DNA of 64,000 bases from an uncultured Sphingobium sp. (GTDB lineage: Bacteria; Pseudomonadota; Alphaproteobacteria; Sphingomonadales; Sphingomonadaceae), in assembly GCA_946885845.1 (NCBI GenBank), contig CAMPHJ010000001.1, positions 186,001 to 250,000 on the forward strand. The letters run 5' to 3'. Positions 48,636 to 56,401 of this stretch are shown in pieces. Position 1 is the stretch's first letter, and each line of letters begins with the position of its first letter. Under the pieces are notes generated by a model that was not told the DNA's origin, ran no database searches, and worked only from the letters and a program-made list of their open reading frames with translations. A program made the translations under genes and the position numbers.

Positions 48636-49961
48636 TCAGTGGGCGGCTAGCGGAGCGGGCAGGCGGATTTCCACGCGCAGCCCGCCTTCCGGCCGGTTGA
48701 TCAGGAGCAGGCGGCCTGCCTCCCTTTCCACGGCGGCGGCGACGATGGCGAGGCCCAGCCCCAGCCCCTTTGTGTTGCGTTGCCGCGCCTCGTCCAGCCG
48801 GGCGAAGGGCCTCAGAACCTCCTCCAGCTTGTCGGGGGGAATGCCGGGGCCGTCATCATCCACGCGGATTATCACTTCATCGCCCTGCCGTTCGACGCCA
48901 ACCCGCGCGCGGACGCCATAGTGCAGCGCATTTTCAATGAGGTTCATCACCGCCCGGCGCAGTGATATGGGCCGCGCCTCCATCTCCAGATGATCCGGCC
49001 CTTCATAGGTGACGTCCTTGTCCTCATCCTGAAAGGCATCGACCACCGTCGCGACCGTCACCGCGACATCGGTGCGCACCGGCGTCTCGCCATTTTTCTC
49101 TCCGCCCAGGAAGGCCAGCAGAGATTCGATCATCTCGGCCATTTCCCTGACGTCGCCGCTCATCGCTTCTCGCGCTTCGGCGTCGGGCAGATTTTCCAGC
49201 CGCAATTGTAGCCGGGCCAGCGGCGTGCGAAGGTCGTGGCCGACGGCGGCCAGCGTTTCGGTGCGTTCGGTGATCAGCAGATGGATGCGCTTTTGCATCG
49301 TGTTGAAGGCCTGGATCAGGTCGCGCACGTCGCTGGTGCCGCTTTCGGTGACGACCACCTCATCCGACAGGCCGATATGTTCGGTCGCTTTCGTCAGATC
49401 CTTGAGCGGCGCGAGGGTGCGGCGGATCATCACCCCGCCGGCGACCAGCAGCGCAACGACGGGGATCAGCGCCAGCCCCATTCGCCCGATCGTGAACCCC
49501 CATTTCCCGCCGCTATGGTGCATGCCGAAATAGAGCCAGCTCTTGTCCGGCAATTGCAGGCCGCCATTGATTTCCGACACCCGCCCCGGCGATGCGAGCC
49601 GCAGCCACAGGCGGGATTTTTCGAGGCTGGGTTCCCAGTTGACGATCTGCCGCCGCATCCGCTGGAGTTCAGGGGCAAGCGGCGGGGGCGGCGGGGATGA
49701 CGCCGTCCAGTGCACGTCATACCGGTCGGTGGTCAGCTGGATTGCCAGGGCGTGCCGTTCGGCGACGGGCTGTTCGGCGACGAGCTTGCGCGCGATGACG
49801 AGATGTTCGGCCAGGCGGCGCGCTTCGTCATCTTGCAGCGAAAGATGCCCGGCCCGCTCATAGATCAGCGTGCCGACCGCGAATTCCAGCGTCAGCGCGA
49901 GCAGCAGGATCGCGAAGAGGCGGCCGACCAGGCCCAGCGACCGGCTGACGTGCAGCCTCAA
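48636..49961 (-). CDS. EnvZ-like sensor histidine kinase
   Basis: A 441-residue membrane sensor kinase. It has a first membrane helix (about 12-31), a periplasmic domain of about 130 residues with a PPPPP stretch, a second helix (160-180) and a HAMP linker. The phospho-acceptor is His242 in AVGHDLRTPLARLQL, and the ATP-binding domain has NLIENALHYG, DDDGPGIP and GLGLGLAIV. Its signal is unknown. It overlaps the response regulator gene by 4 bases, so the two form a cognate pair. All catalytic boxes are intact. Confidence 0.92.
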   Translation of the reverse strand: MRLHVSRSLGLVGRLFAILLLALTLEFAVGTLIYERAGHLSLQDDEARRLAEHLVIARKLVAEQPVAERHALAIQLTTDRYDVHWTASSPPPPPLAPELQRMRRQIVNWEPSLEKSRLWLRLASPGRVSEINGGLQLPDKSWLYFGMHHSGGKWGFTIGRMGLALIPVVALLVAGGVMIRRTLAPLKDLTKATEHIGLSDEVVVTESGTSDVRDLIQAFNTMQKRIHLLITERTETLAAVGHDLRTPLARLQLRLENLPDAEAREAMSGDVREMAEMIESLLAFLGGEKNGETPVRTDVAVTVATVVDAFQDEDKDVTYEGPDHLEMEARPISLRRAVMNLIENALHYGVRARVGVERQGDEVIIRVDDDGPGIPPDKLEEVLRPFARLDEARQRNTKGLGLGLAIVAAAVEREAGRLLLINRPEGGLRVEIRLPAPLAAH

Positions 49962-50668
49962 GCGCGGCTGACTTCCGCGTTGAACATGTAGCCGACGCCG
50001 CGGACCGTGGTGATCGGCGCGGCCCTGTCCTCCATCGACAATTTGCGGCGGAGGCGGCTGACCAGCACGTCGATGCTGCGGTCGGAACTGTCGCCCATGC
50101 GGGTGCGCGACAATTCGATCAGCCGTTCGCGGGCGATCACGCGTTGGGGATGGCTGAGGAAGCTGCCCAGCAGGTCGAACTCCGCCCCGGTCAGGTCGAC
50201 GATCCCGCCAGTGGGAGACCGCAGTTCGCGCCGGGGGAAATTGACGACCCAGCCATCGAACCGCGCTTCATTGTCGCGATGTTCGTCCGGGCCGCGCTCA
50301 ACGCCGACGCGGCGCAGGATGGCGCGGATGCGCGCGATCAGTTCACGCGTGCCGAAGGGTTTGGGGAGATAGTCGTCCGCGCCCAGTTCCAGCCCGACGA
50401 TCCGGTCGGTTTCGCTGCCCTTGGCGCTGATGAAGATGATCGGAACGTCGCTCTTGCGGCGGATCTGGCGGCACAGGTCGATGCCGTTGGTGCCCGGCAG
50501 CATGACGTCCAGCACGACCAGATCGACAGGTCCTGCGTCAAAGGCGACCCACATTTCAGGTCCAGACGAAGCAGGCCGCACCTGATAGCCATGTTCCTGA
50601 AGCGCCCGTGCGGTCAGCGTGCGAAGGGGCGGGTCATCCTCTACCAGGATGATCGTCGGGGCGGTCAT
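49958..50668 (-). CDS. OmpR-family response regulator
   Basis: A 236-residue regulator with an intact receiver domain (acidic pair E10-D11, phospho-acceptor D54 in VLDVMLPG, ISAK, and KPFG) and a winged-helix DNA-binding domain (about 135-230) with VSRLRRKL and VRGVGYMF. It is the partner of the downstream kinase. Its DNA-binding half is clearly paralogous to that of the regulator at 54293. Confidence 0.92.
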   Translation of the reverse strand: MTAPTIILVEDDPPLRTLTARALQEHGYQVRPASSGPEMWVAFDAGPVDLVVLDVMLPGTNGIDLCRQIRRKSDVPIIFISAKGSETDRIVGLELGADDYLPKPFGTRELIARIRAILRRVGVERGPDEHRDNEARFDGWVVNFPRRELRSPTGGIVDLTGAEFDLLGSFLSHPQRVIARERLIELSRTRMGDSSDRSIDVLVSRLRRKLSMEDRAAPITTVRGVGYMFNAEVSRA

Positions 50669-50806
50669 GCCGCAATCGTCGTCGTGCTGAAATCTGCGTT
50701 CATGGCTTTGAATTAAGGGTCGTATCCGGGGCGGTCAACCGAACCATGCCCTCAGCAACGGTTCCCCGCCCGATCAGCAACATTTTGTCACGGAAATTGA
50801 CGGATA

Positions 50807-50834
50807 TGCCGGGACCGGCGAACCGGCCCCGGCA
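50807..50834 (-). terminator. Hairpin downstream of the porin gene
   Basis: TGCCGGG and CCGG pair with CCGG and CCCGGCA around CGAA, with one internal mismatch, 8 bases past the porin stop. No T-run is evident. Confidence 0.5.
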
Positions 50835-50841
50835 CCAAGCA

Positions 50842-51681
50842 TCAGAAGGCAGCCGACAGGGAGAAGACCACCTGGCCACGAGCGATCGATTCGCCAAAGG
50901 CCTTGCCATCGTTGACCATGAAGTTCGGACGGATGTAGTTTTCTTCGGAACGCGCGATGTCGGTGTCGACATAAGCGACGCCCAGCGTCAGCGGCGTGCC
51001 GGGGATCGCGACATCCGCGCCCACCAGCCAGTCGAGATACTTGCCGGTCGGTGCGATCGACGTGCCGTTCGGGCCAAGGCCGGAATTGCCGTTCGACCAG
51101 CCCAGATGGGCCTTCAGCGTCACAGGCGTGTTCGGAACCGAACCGCTGATGTCACCCCAGACGTACAGATTGTCTTCCTTGTCGCCCGGATCGAACACGG
51201 TGCAGGCTGCATCGCTGCAAACCTTGCCCAGTGCCTGCTGCTTGGGAGCGTAGGCGACGCCCAGAAGACCCTTGACCGGGCCAAGCTGGCTGGACAGCTT
51301 TGCATAGATTTCAGCGAAATCGGTTTCGTCGGCACCCGACGGATACATGTACCAGGTCAGACCCGCGTCCAGCGTGGCGGATTCGCCCAGCGGAATTGCG
51401 TAGCCTGCGAACAGGTCCAGTTCCATGTTGGCGCCGCCGAAACGACCCCAGCCGCCGAGGTTGGAAGCCCAGGTGCCAGCATAAAGGCCGCTTTCATGGG
51501 TTGCGGTGATGCCGCCCTGAATGGCCATGCCCTTGTCGGTCTGGGACACGCCGCGGAAGCGATAGTCGGAAACGAGAGCAACGCTGCCCGAAATGGTAAC
51601 GGGGCCAGCAGGCTCTTCCTGAGCGAAGGCGGGTGCACTCGACATCAATGCGAGAGCTGCACAGGCGATCTGATATTTCAT
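50842..51681 (-). CDS. TorF family putative porin
   Basis: A 279-residue outer membrane protein with a signal peptide cut after AFA (MKYQIACAALALMSSAPAFA). The rest is a series of amphipathic strands typical of the family: ISGSVALVSDYRFRGVSQTDKGMAIQGGI at the start, and the sequence ends with Phe (LSAAF) as outer membrane barrels do. Two cysteines (CSDAAC) may form a loop disulfide. Substrate is unknown. It lies downstream of the SulP/carbonic anhydrase genes across a 290-base gap that holds their terminator and presumably its own promoter. Confidence 0.87.
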   Translation of the reverse strand: MKYQIACAALALMSSAPAFAQEEPAGPVTISGSVALVSDYRFRGVSQTDKGMAIQGGITATHESGLYAGTWASNLGGWGRFGGANMELDLFAGYAIPLGESATLDAGLTWYMYPSGADETDFAEIYAKLSSQLGPVKGLLGVAYAPKQQALGKVCSDAACTVFDPGDKEDNLYVWGDISGSVPNTPVTLKAHLGWSNGNSGLGPNGTSIAPTGKYLDWLVGADVAIPGTPLTLGVAYVDTDIARSEENYIRPNFMVNDGKAFGESIARGQVVFSLSAAF

Positions 51682-51914
51682 GAAACATTCCCCTCAATGG
51701 TAAGAATGTTCCGTCCTGCGTCCAACCAAGGTTCGAGGATCTGTTCGCCCTCAATACCGGTGGATCAAGCTCTTGATAGGCGCGTTAGGCCGTCAGGAGA
51801 ATAATTTTTTCCGCACCTGCGAAGACAATCAACACCTGTGCCCCCGAAAGCACAGTTTATTGCTGTAATACTTCCATATTGTTTCTGACTTATTTCCATA
51901 CAAGCCATTGAGAC

Positions 51915-51948
51915 AAAAAAGCCGCCGCACCATTGGGCGCGACGGCTC
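51915..51948 (-). terminator. Rho-independent terminator of the carbonic anhydrase-SulP operon
   Basis: On the minus strand AGCCGTCGC and GCGGCGGCT (one wobble) flank a 10-base loop, followed by six T (51920-51915). It lies about 25 bases past the SulP stop. Confidence 0.85.
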
Positions 51949-51971
51949 TTTCTGTTGGTCAAGAAGAACGA

Positions 51972-53465
51972 TCAGGCGGCCAGATTGCGCAAGCGCCCTG
52001 CCCCCGACAGTTCGACCGGCGCTCCCCCGCCGCGACGACGATCGATCCACTCACGCAGCATCTCTGCACAGGTATGGTCGATGTGACCCAGACGTTCGAC
52101 GTTCAGGACCACATGGCGTCCGGCAGGAACAGCTTCCAGCTTCGCCGACAGCTTGGGCAGCGTCAGGAAGGTCGCCGATCCATGCAAGGCGAGCTCATGC
52201 GTGTCGCCATGCGGATCTTCATCGAAGCCCAGGCGCAGGCGACGCACATGCGGCAGCAGTTCAAGCAGCGACAGGCCGATGCCGACAAGAACACCTGTCA
52301 GCAGGTCCACCGCAACGACCATGATCAAGGTCGCAGCCCATACAATGGCCGGAAGCGGGCCATAGCGGTGCAGCAGATGCTTTGCGTGATCGAGGCTGAC
52401 CAGCCTTACGCCCGTCACCACCAATATGCCTGCCAGAGCGGCCATCGGAATTTCGCGCAGCAGCCAGGGAAGAAGGGCGACGAAGCCCAGGATCCAGATG
52501 CCGTGCAGGAATGTCGAAAGCCGCGTCTTGGCACCCGCCTGCACGTTTGCGGAGCTTCGCACGATGACACCGGTCATCGGCAGCGCGCCCGCAAAGCCGC
52601 AGAGCAGGTTACCGACGCCCTGCGCGCTGAGTTCACGATTATAGTTGGTGCGCACGCCGTCGTGCATCCGGTCGACCGCAGCCGCCGACAGCAGCGTTTC
52701 GGCGCTGGCGATAAAGGCGATGGCGATCGCGGTGGTGATGACCGTCGGGCTGAGCAGCAGTTGCAGCAGACCCTCGCCGGGCAGGGAGATCGCCGCGGTG
52801 ATGGATTCAGGCACAACCACGCGCGCAACCGGCAGGCTGAGCAGGAATGCGACCAGTGTTGCCAGAACCACGCCGACCAGCGCACCCGGCAACAATTTGA
52901 GCGAGGCAGGCCGAATTTTTTCCCAACCGATCATGCCACCGATGGTGACCAGGCCAATCGCGAAGGCCGTGGCCGCATCCTGGTTGCTGAGGCCGAAAAT
53001 CTGCCCCGGCATCGCGACCAGATTGGCAAGCCCGCTGGACAGCGGCTTATCGTCGAACAGGACATGGAACTGCCCCACGACGATCAGCACGCCGATACCC
53101 GCCAGCATGCCATGCACGACCGCTGGTGAAATGGCGCGGAACCAGCCGCCGACCCGCAACAGCCCGGCCACCACCTGAATGGCGCCTGCCAGGATCAGGA
53201 TCGGCCCCAGCGCCGACAGGCCCTGTTCCCGCACGATTTCGAAGACGATGACGGCAAGACCAGCCGCCGGGCCGCTGACCTGCAATGGCGAACCTGCCAG
53301 CAGGCCAACGATCACACCGCCGATGATGCCGGTGATCAGCCCCTTTTCCGGCGGAACGCCCGAAGCGACCGCGATGCCCATGCACAGCGGCATTGCCACC
53401 AGAAACACGACGATAGAGGCAGTGAAGTCACGGCTGAACGTGCCGCCGGATAGGGCCTTCATCAT
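51972..53465 (-). CDS. SulP family inorganic anion transporter
   Basis: A 497-residue SLC26/SulP transporter with ten or more membrane segments (SGPAAGLAVIVFEIV, GIGVLIVVGQFHVLF) and a C-terminal STAS domain (about 425-490, VLNVERLGHIDHTCAEML). SulP proteins move sulfate or bicarbonate. The carbonic anhydrase gene ends 4 bases upstream, so bicarbonate is the likely substrate (inference). A terminator follows. Confidence 0.9.
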   Translation of the reverse strand: MMKALSGGTFSRDFTASIVVFLVAMPLCMGIAVASGVPPEKGLITGIIGGVIVGLLAGSPLQVSGPAAGLAVIVFEIVREQGLSALGPILILAGAIQVVAGLLRVGGWFRAISPAVVHGMLAGIGVLIVVGQFHVLFDDKPLSSGLANLVAMPGQIFGLSNQDAATAFAIGLVTIGGMIGWEKIRPASLKLLPGALVGVVLATLVAFLLSLPVARVVVPESITAAISLPGEGLLQLLLSPTVITTAIAIAFIASAETLLSAAAVDRMHDGVRTNYNRELSAQGVGNLLCGFAGALPMTGVIVRSSANVQAGAKTRLSTFLHGIWILGFVALLPWLLREIPMAALAGILVVTGVRLVSLDHAKHLLHRYGPLPAIVWAATLIMVVAVDLLTGVLVGIGLSLLELLPHVRRLRLGFDEDPHGDTHELALHGSATFLTLPKLSAKLEAVPAGRHVVLNVERLGHIDHTCAEMLREWIDRRRGGGAPVELSGAGRLRNLAA

Positions 53466-53469
53466 GCGC

Positions 53470-54168
53470 TTACTCCGCCGCCTGCGCTACAGGCGCGCCC
53501 GCAGCCAGGCGCTGTGCGTGAGGCAGGGCAACCGGCAAAGGTTCGCCTTCGCGGAGCGGCACGAAGCGTCCCGTCTCTCCATCCAGGCCCAGGACCTGAC
53601 CGGCATGAATGTCCACCATCCAACCGTGCAGGGCGATTTCCCCGCGAGCGATGCCGGACGCGACCGAAGGGTGGGTGCGCAGGTGCGCAAGCTGGACCAC
53701 CACATTTTCCAGCGTCATGTTGCGGATCTTTTCAGCGTCGCTCACATCGTCGGGATAGCTGTCCTGGCACACTTTCTGCGCGGCGCGAGAGTGGCGCAGC
53801 CAAGCGGCGACATTGGGCATGGCGGCGAGCGGCGCTTCATTGACCAGCGCCTTCATCGCGCCGCAATCACTGTGGCCGCATACGATGATGTCGCGCACGC
53901 CCAGCGCCATGACCGCATATTCCACGGTCGACGATACGCCGCCATTTTGCGTCGCATATGGGGGGACGATGTTGCCGGCATTGCGACACACGAACAGGTC
54001 GCCGGGATCGGCCTGCATGATATGTTCGGGCACGATGCGGGAATCGGCGCAGGAAATCATCAGCGCCTTGGGGCTCTGTCCATCGCTGGCGAGCCGGTTA
54101 TAGAGTACGCTCTGGTTCGGGAAGACATGCTTCTCGAAACTGAAGACGCGACCGATAAGCTCGTTCAT
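53470..54168 (-). CDS. Beta-class carbonic anhydrase
   Basis: A 232-residue zinc enzyme that interconverts CO2 and bicarbonate. The zinc set is complete: Cys and the Asp-Arg dyad in ISCADSR, then His and Cys in CGHSDCGAMKAL. The segment FVCRNAGNIVPPY is also conserved. It is cytoplasmic, with no signal peptide, and is the first gene of the operon with the SulP transporter. Confidence 0.94.
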   Translation of the reverse strand: MNELIGRVFSFEKHVFPNQSVLYNRLASDGQSPKALMISCADSRIVPEHIMQADPGDLFVCRNAGNIVPPYATQNGGVSSTVEYAVMALGVRDIIVCGHSDCGAMKALVNEAPLAAMPNVAAWLRHSRAAQKVCQDSYPDDVSDAEKIRNMTLENVVVQLAHLRTHPSVASGIARGEIALHGWMVDIHAGQVLGLDGETGRFVPLREGEPLPVALPHAQRLAAGAPVAQAAE

Positions 54169-54292
54169 GGCTTCTTTCCTTCATAAATTTGGCCGGTCAG
54201 GGGGCAGACCGGTCTAAGTGTGAAGGATAGGAAGTCGTTTTTGCTGCGGCGCAGCGCTTTTGTTAAATTATGTGTCTGGCCATTTTTTCAGA

Positions 54293-55003
54293 TCAGCGCC
54301 GGTCGATCGCCGCGCTCAACATATATCCGGCCCCCCGGACGGTGACGATGGGCGCGGGGCAGCCGCTCCGGCCAAGCTTGCGGCGCAGGCGGCTGACCAG
54401 CACGTCGATGCTGCGGTCGGACGAAGGCGCATCGCGCACCCCAGCCAATTCCATGACCTGATTGCGGGCGATCACCGTTTGGGCATTATCGATCAATATG
54501 GCCAGCAGCGAGAATTCCGCGGCTGTCAGGTGGATCGAGCGGCCTTCGGGACCCAGCACTTCACGCCGCGCGAAACTGACGGCCCATTGGCCAAAGCGTG
54601 CCTCGCTCTGGCAACGAAGGCCAGACACTCTTTCCATTTTCCCCCGCCGCATCACCGCGCGAAGCCGGGCGGCGAGTTCCCGCGTGGAACAGGGCTTGGC
54701 CATATAATCGTCCGCGCCCAGTTCCAGCCCGACGACGCGATCAACCTCGGTACAATTGGCGCTGACCAGGATGACTGGCACCTGGCTGCGTTCCCGCACG
54801 TCACGGCACAGGTCCATGCCATCCGCCCCCCGCATGTCACCGTCGAGCACGAGCGCGTTGACCGGCATGTTGTCAAGCACATGCCATATATCCGGCGCGG
54901 ACCCGGCGCCGATGGCGCGAAAGCCGTTTTCCTCCAGGGACACGCATAGTTGCTGGCGATTGTCCGAATGCCGGTCGGCCACCAGTATCAACGGCGATGT
55001 CAT
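54293..55003 (-). CDS. Orphan OmpR-type response regulator with an altered acidic pocket
   Basis: A 236-residue protein with a receiver domain and an OmpR-type winged helix (SRLRRKLG, VRGAGYML). In the receiver the acidic pair that binds magnesium is changed: LVADRHSD has Ala at position 9 where the paralogue at 49958 has Glu. D10, the phospho-acceptor D54 (LVLDGDM), the Ser and the KP Lys remain. Phosphorylation may therefore be weak or unnecessary. No kinase gene is adjacent. The ATG at 55003 has no clear ribosome site; a longer open frame to 55501 runs over the glycosyltransferase gene and is not real. It is divergent from the glycosyltransferase gene. Confidence 0.85.
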   Translation of the reverse strand: MTSPLILVADRHSDNRQQLCVSLEENGFRAIGAGSAPDIWHVLDNMPVNALVLDGDMRGADGMDLCRDVRERSQVPVILVSANCTEVDRVVGLELGADDYMAKPCSTRELAARLRAVMRRGKMERVSGLRCQSEARFGQWAVSFARREVLGPEGRSIHLTAAEFSLLAILIDNAQTVIARNQVMELAGVRDAPSSDRSIDVLVSRLRRKLGRSGCPAPIVTVRGAGYMLSAAIDRR

Positions 55004-55290
55004 TCGCAGTTGGCCAAGGCGAGGAGGGACAGCATTGCATCTTCCTTGCAGACAGAGATCCGATCGCAAAGGCCTTACGAAGGATGAATGTCCCTGAAAT
55101 TTGCCGGTCGTTACAAAATATTGCTGATAGCCATAGAGCGATTTTGCCGGAGAGGGCACTGATCGACCCCGGCAATATTTGTTGCGAGCGGCCAGTTCAT
55201 GCAACTCCGGGCGGGCGTCGCGCTTTCTACCCACGCCATCGTTTCGCGCCCACGGAGCCGAAGCGACTTTTCTTGCAGTAGGAAACGCGC
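55004..55290. other. Intergenic region between the orphan regulator and the glycosyltransferase
   Basis: These 287 bases separate two divergent genes and should hold both promoters and perhaps the binding site of the orphan regulator. I see no gene, clear direct repeat pair or strong hairpin. The glycosyltransferase ribosome site AGGAAACGCGC is at its right end. Confidence 0.5.
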
Positions 55291-56391
55291 ATGAAGATTG
55301 CCCAGATCGCACCCCTGGCCGAAAGCGTACCACCCCGGTTTTACGGCGGCACAGAGCGGATCGTTTCCTACCTGACCGAAGCCCTGGTCGACCAGGGACA
55401 TGACGTAACCCTGTTCGCCAGCGGCGATTCCACGACCCGCGCCAAGTTGGTGCCGGTGACGAAGACGGCGCTGCGCCTGAACCCGCTCGTCCAGGACCCA
55501 ATTCCTTATCACATGATGTTGCTGGACGCCGTGCGGCAGCGCGCCGATGAATTCGACGCCCTGCATTTCCACATCGACCTTTTGCACATGCCCATGGTGC
55601 AGGATTTTATCGGTCGCACGGTCACGACCCTGCACGGGCGGCTGGACCTGCCCGACCTGCCTGCATTTTACCGCAGCTTTCCCAACCACAGCCTGGTGTC
55701 CATTTCCGACAATCAACGGTTGCCGATGCCGCCGGTGAACTGGGCCGGTACGGTGCTGCACGGCCTGCCGTCGGATCTGCTGTCGCCCCGCATCGGGGGG
55801 CAGGAAGGCTATCTGGCCTTCCTTGGCCGCATCTCTCCTGAAAAACGACCCGACAGGGCGATCCGCATCGCCGCCCGGTCTGGAAAGCCGCTGAAAATCG
55901 CGGCGAAGATCGACAATGTAGACCGGGGATATTGGGAAAGCGAAATCGCGCCGCTACTCGACCTCTATCGCAATATCGAGTTTATCGGCGAAATCAACGA
56001 AGCGCAAAAGGCCGCGTTTCTGGGCAATGCGAGCGCCCTGCTGTTTCCCATCGATTGGCCCGAACCATTTGGGCTTGTCATGATCGAGGCGATGGCGTGC
56101 GGCACGCCCGTCATTGCTTTTCGCTGTGGGTCGGTGCCCGAAGTTATCGACCATGGGGTGTCGGGATTCATCGTGAGCGATGAAGACCAGGCGGTCGATG
56201 CGGTCGGGCGGCTGAACCAATTGGACCGCGCCAGGGTGCGCGCCGCCTTTGACGCACGCTTCACGGCAGACCGTATGGCGGCGGATTATGTCGCCATCTA
56301 TCAGGACCTGGCCGGAGCGCGCGCGCCGGTCGCTCGCCTCCCCGATCGGCGGGGCAAGGAGGCGGAACATCACTTTCAGGCCGCCGGATAA
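55291..56391 (+). CDS. GT4 family glycosyltransferase
   Basis: A 366-residue retaining glycosyltransferase of GT-B fold. It has the N-terminal PPRFYGGTERIVSYLTEAL acceptor region, FLGRISPEKRPDRAI at the start of the donor domain, and the nucleotide-sugar motif EPFGLVMIEAMACGTPVIAF with the E-x7-E pair. The sugar donor and acceptor are unknown. It is cytoplasmic, with no membrane segment. The start has a good AGGA site. It ends 10 bases before the glucosidase gene, forming a two-gene operon. Confidence 0.9.
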   Translation: MKIAQIAPLAESVPPRFYGGTERIVSYLTEALVDQGHDVTLFASGDSTTRAKLVPVTKTALRLNPLVQDPIPYHMMLLDAVRQRADEFDALHFHIDLLHMPMVQDFIGRTVTTLHGRLDLPDLPAFYRSFPNHSLVSISDNQRLPMPPVNWAGTVLHGLPSDLLSPRIGGQEGYLAFLGRISPEKRPDRAIRIAARSGKPLKIAAKIDNVDRGYWESEIAPLLDLYRNIEFIGEINEAQKAAFLGNASALLFPIDWPEPFGLVMIEAMACGTPVIAFRCGSVPEVIDHGVSGFIVSDEDQAVDAVGRLNQLDRARVRAAFDARFTADRMAADYVAIYQDLAGARAPVARLPDRRGKEAEHHFQAAG

Positions 56392-56401
56392 GGATGGACG
56401 C

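Noticed and set aside
54293..55501. A 402-residue version of the orphan response regulator starting at 55501
   Set aside because: The extra 166 residues are Arg/Gly-rich, antisense to the glycosyltransferase and not receiver-like; the receiver domain begins cleanly at ATG 55003.
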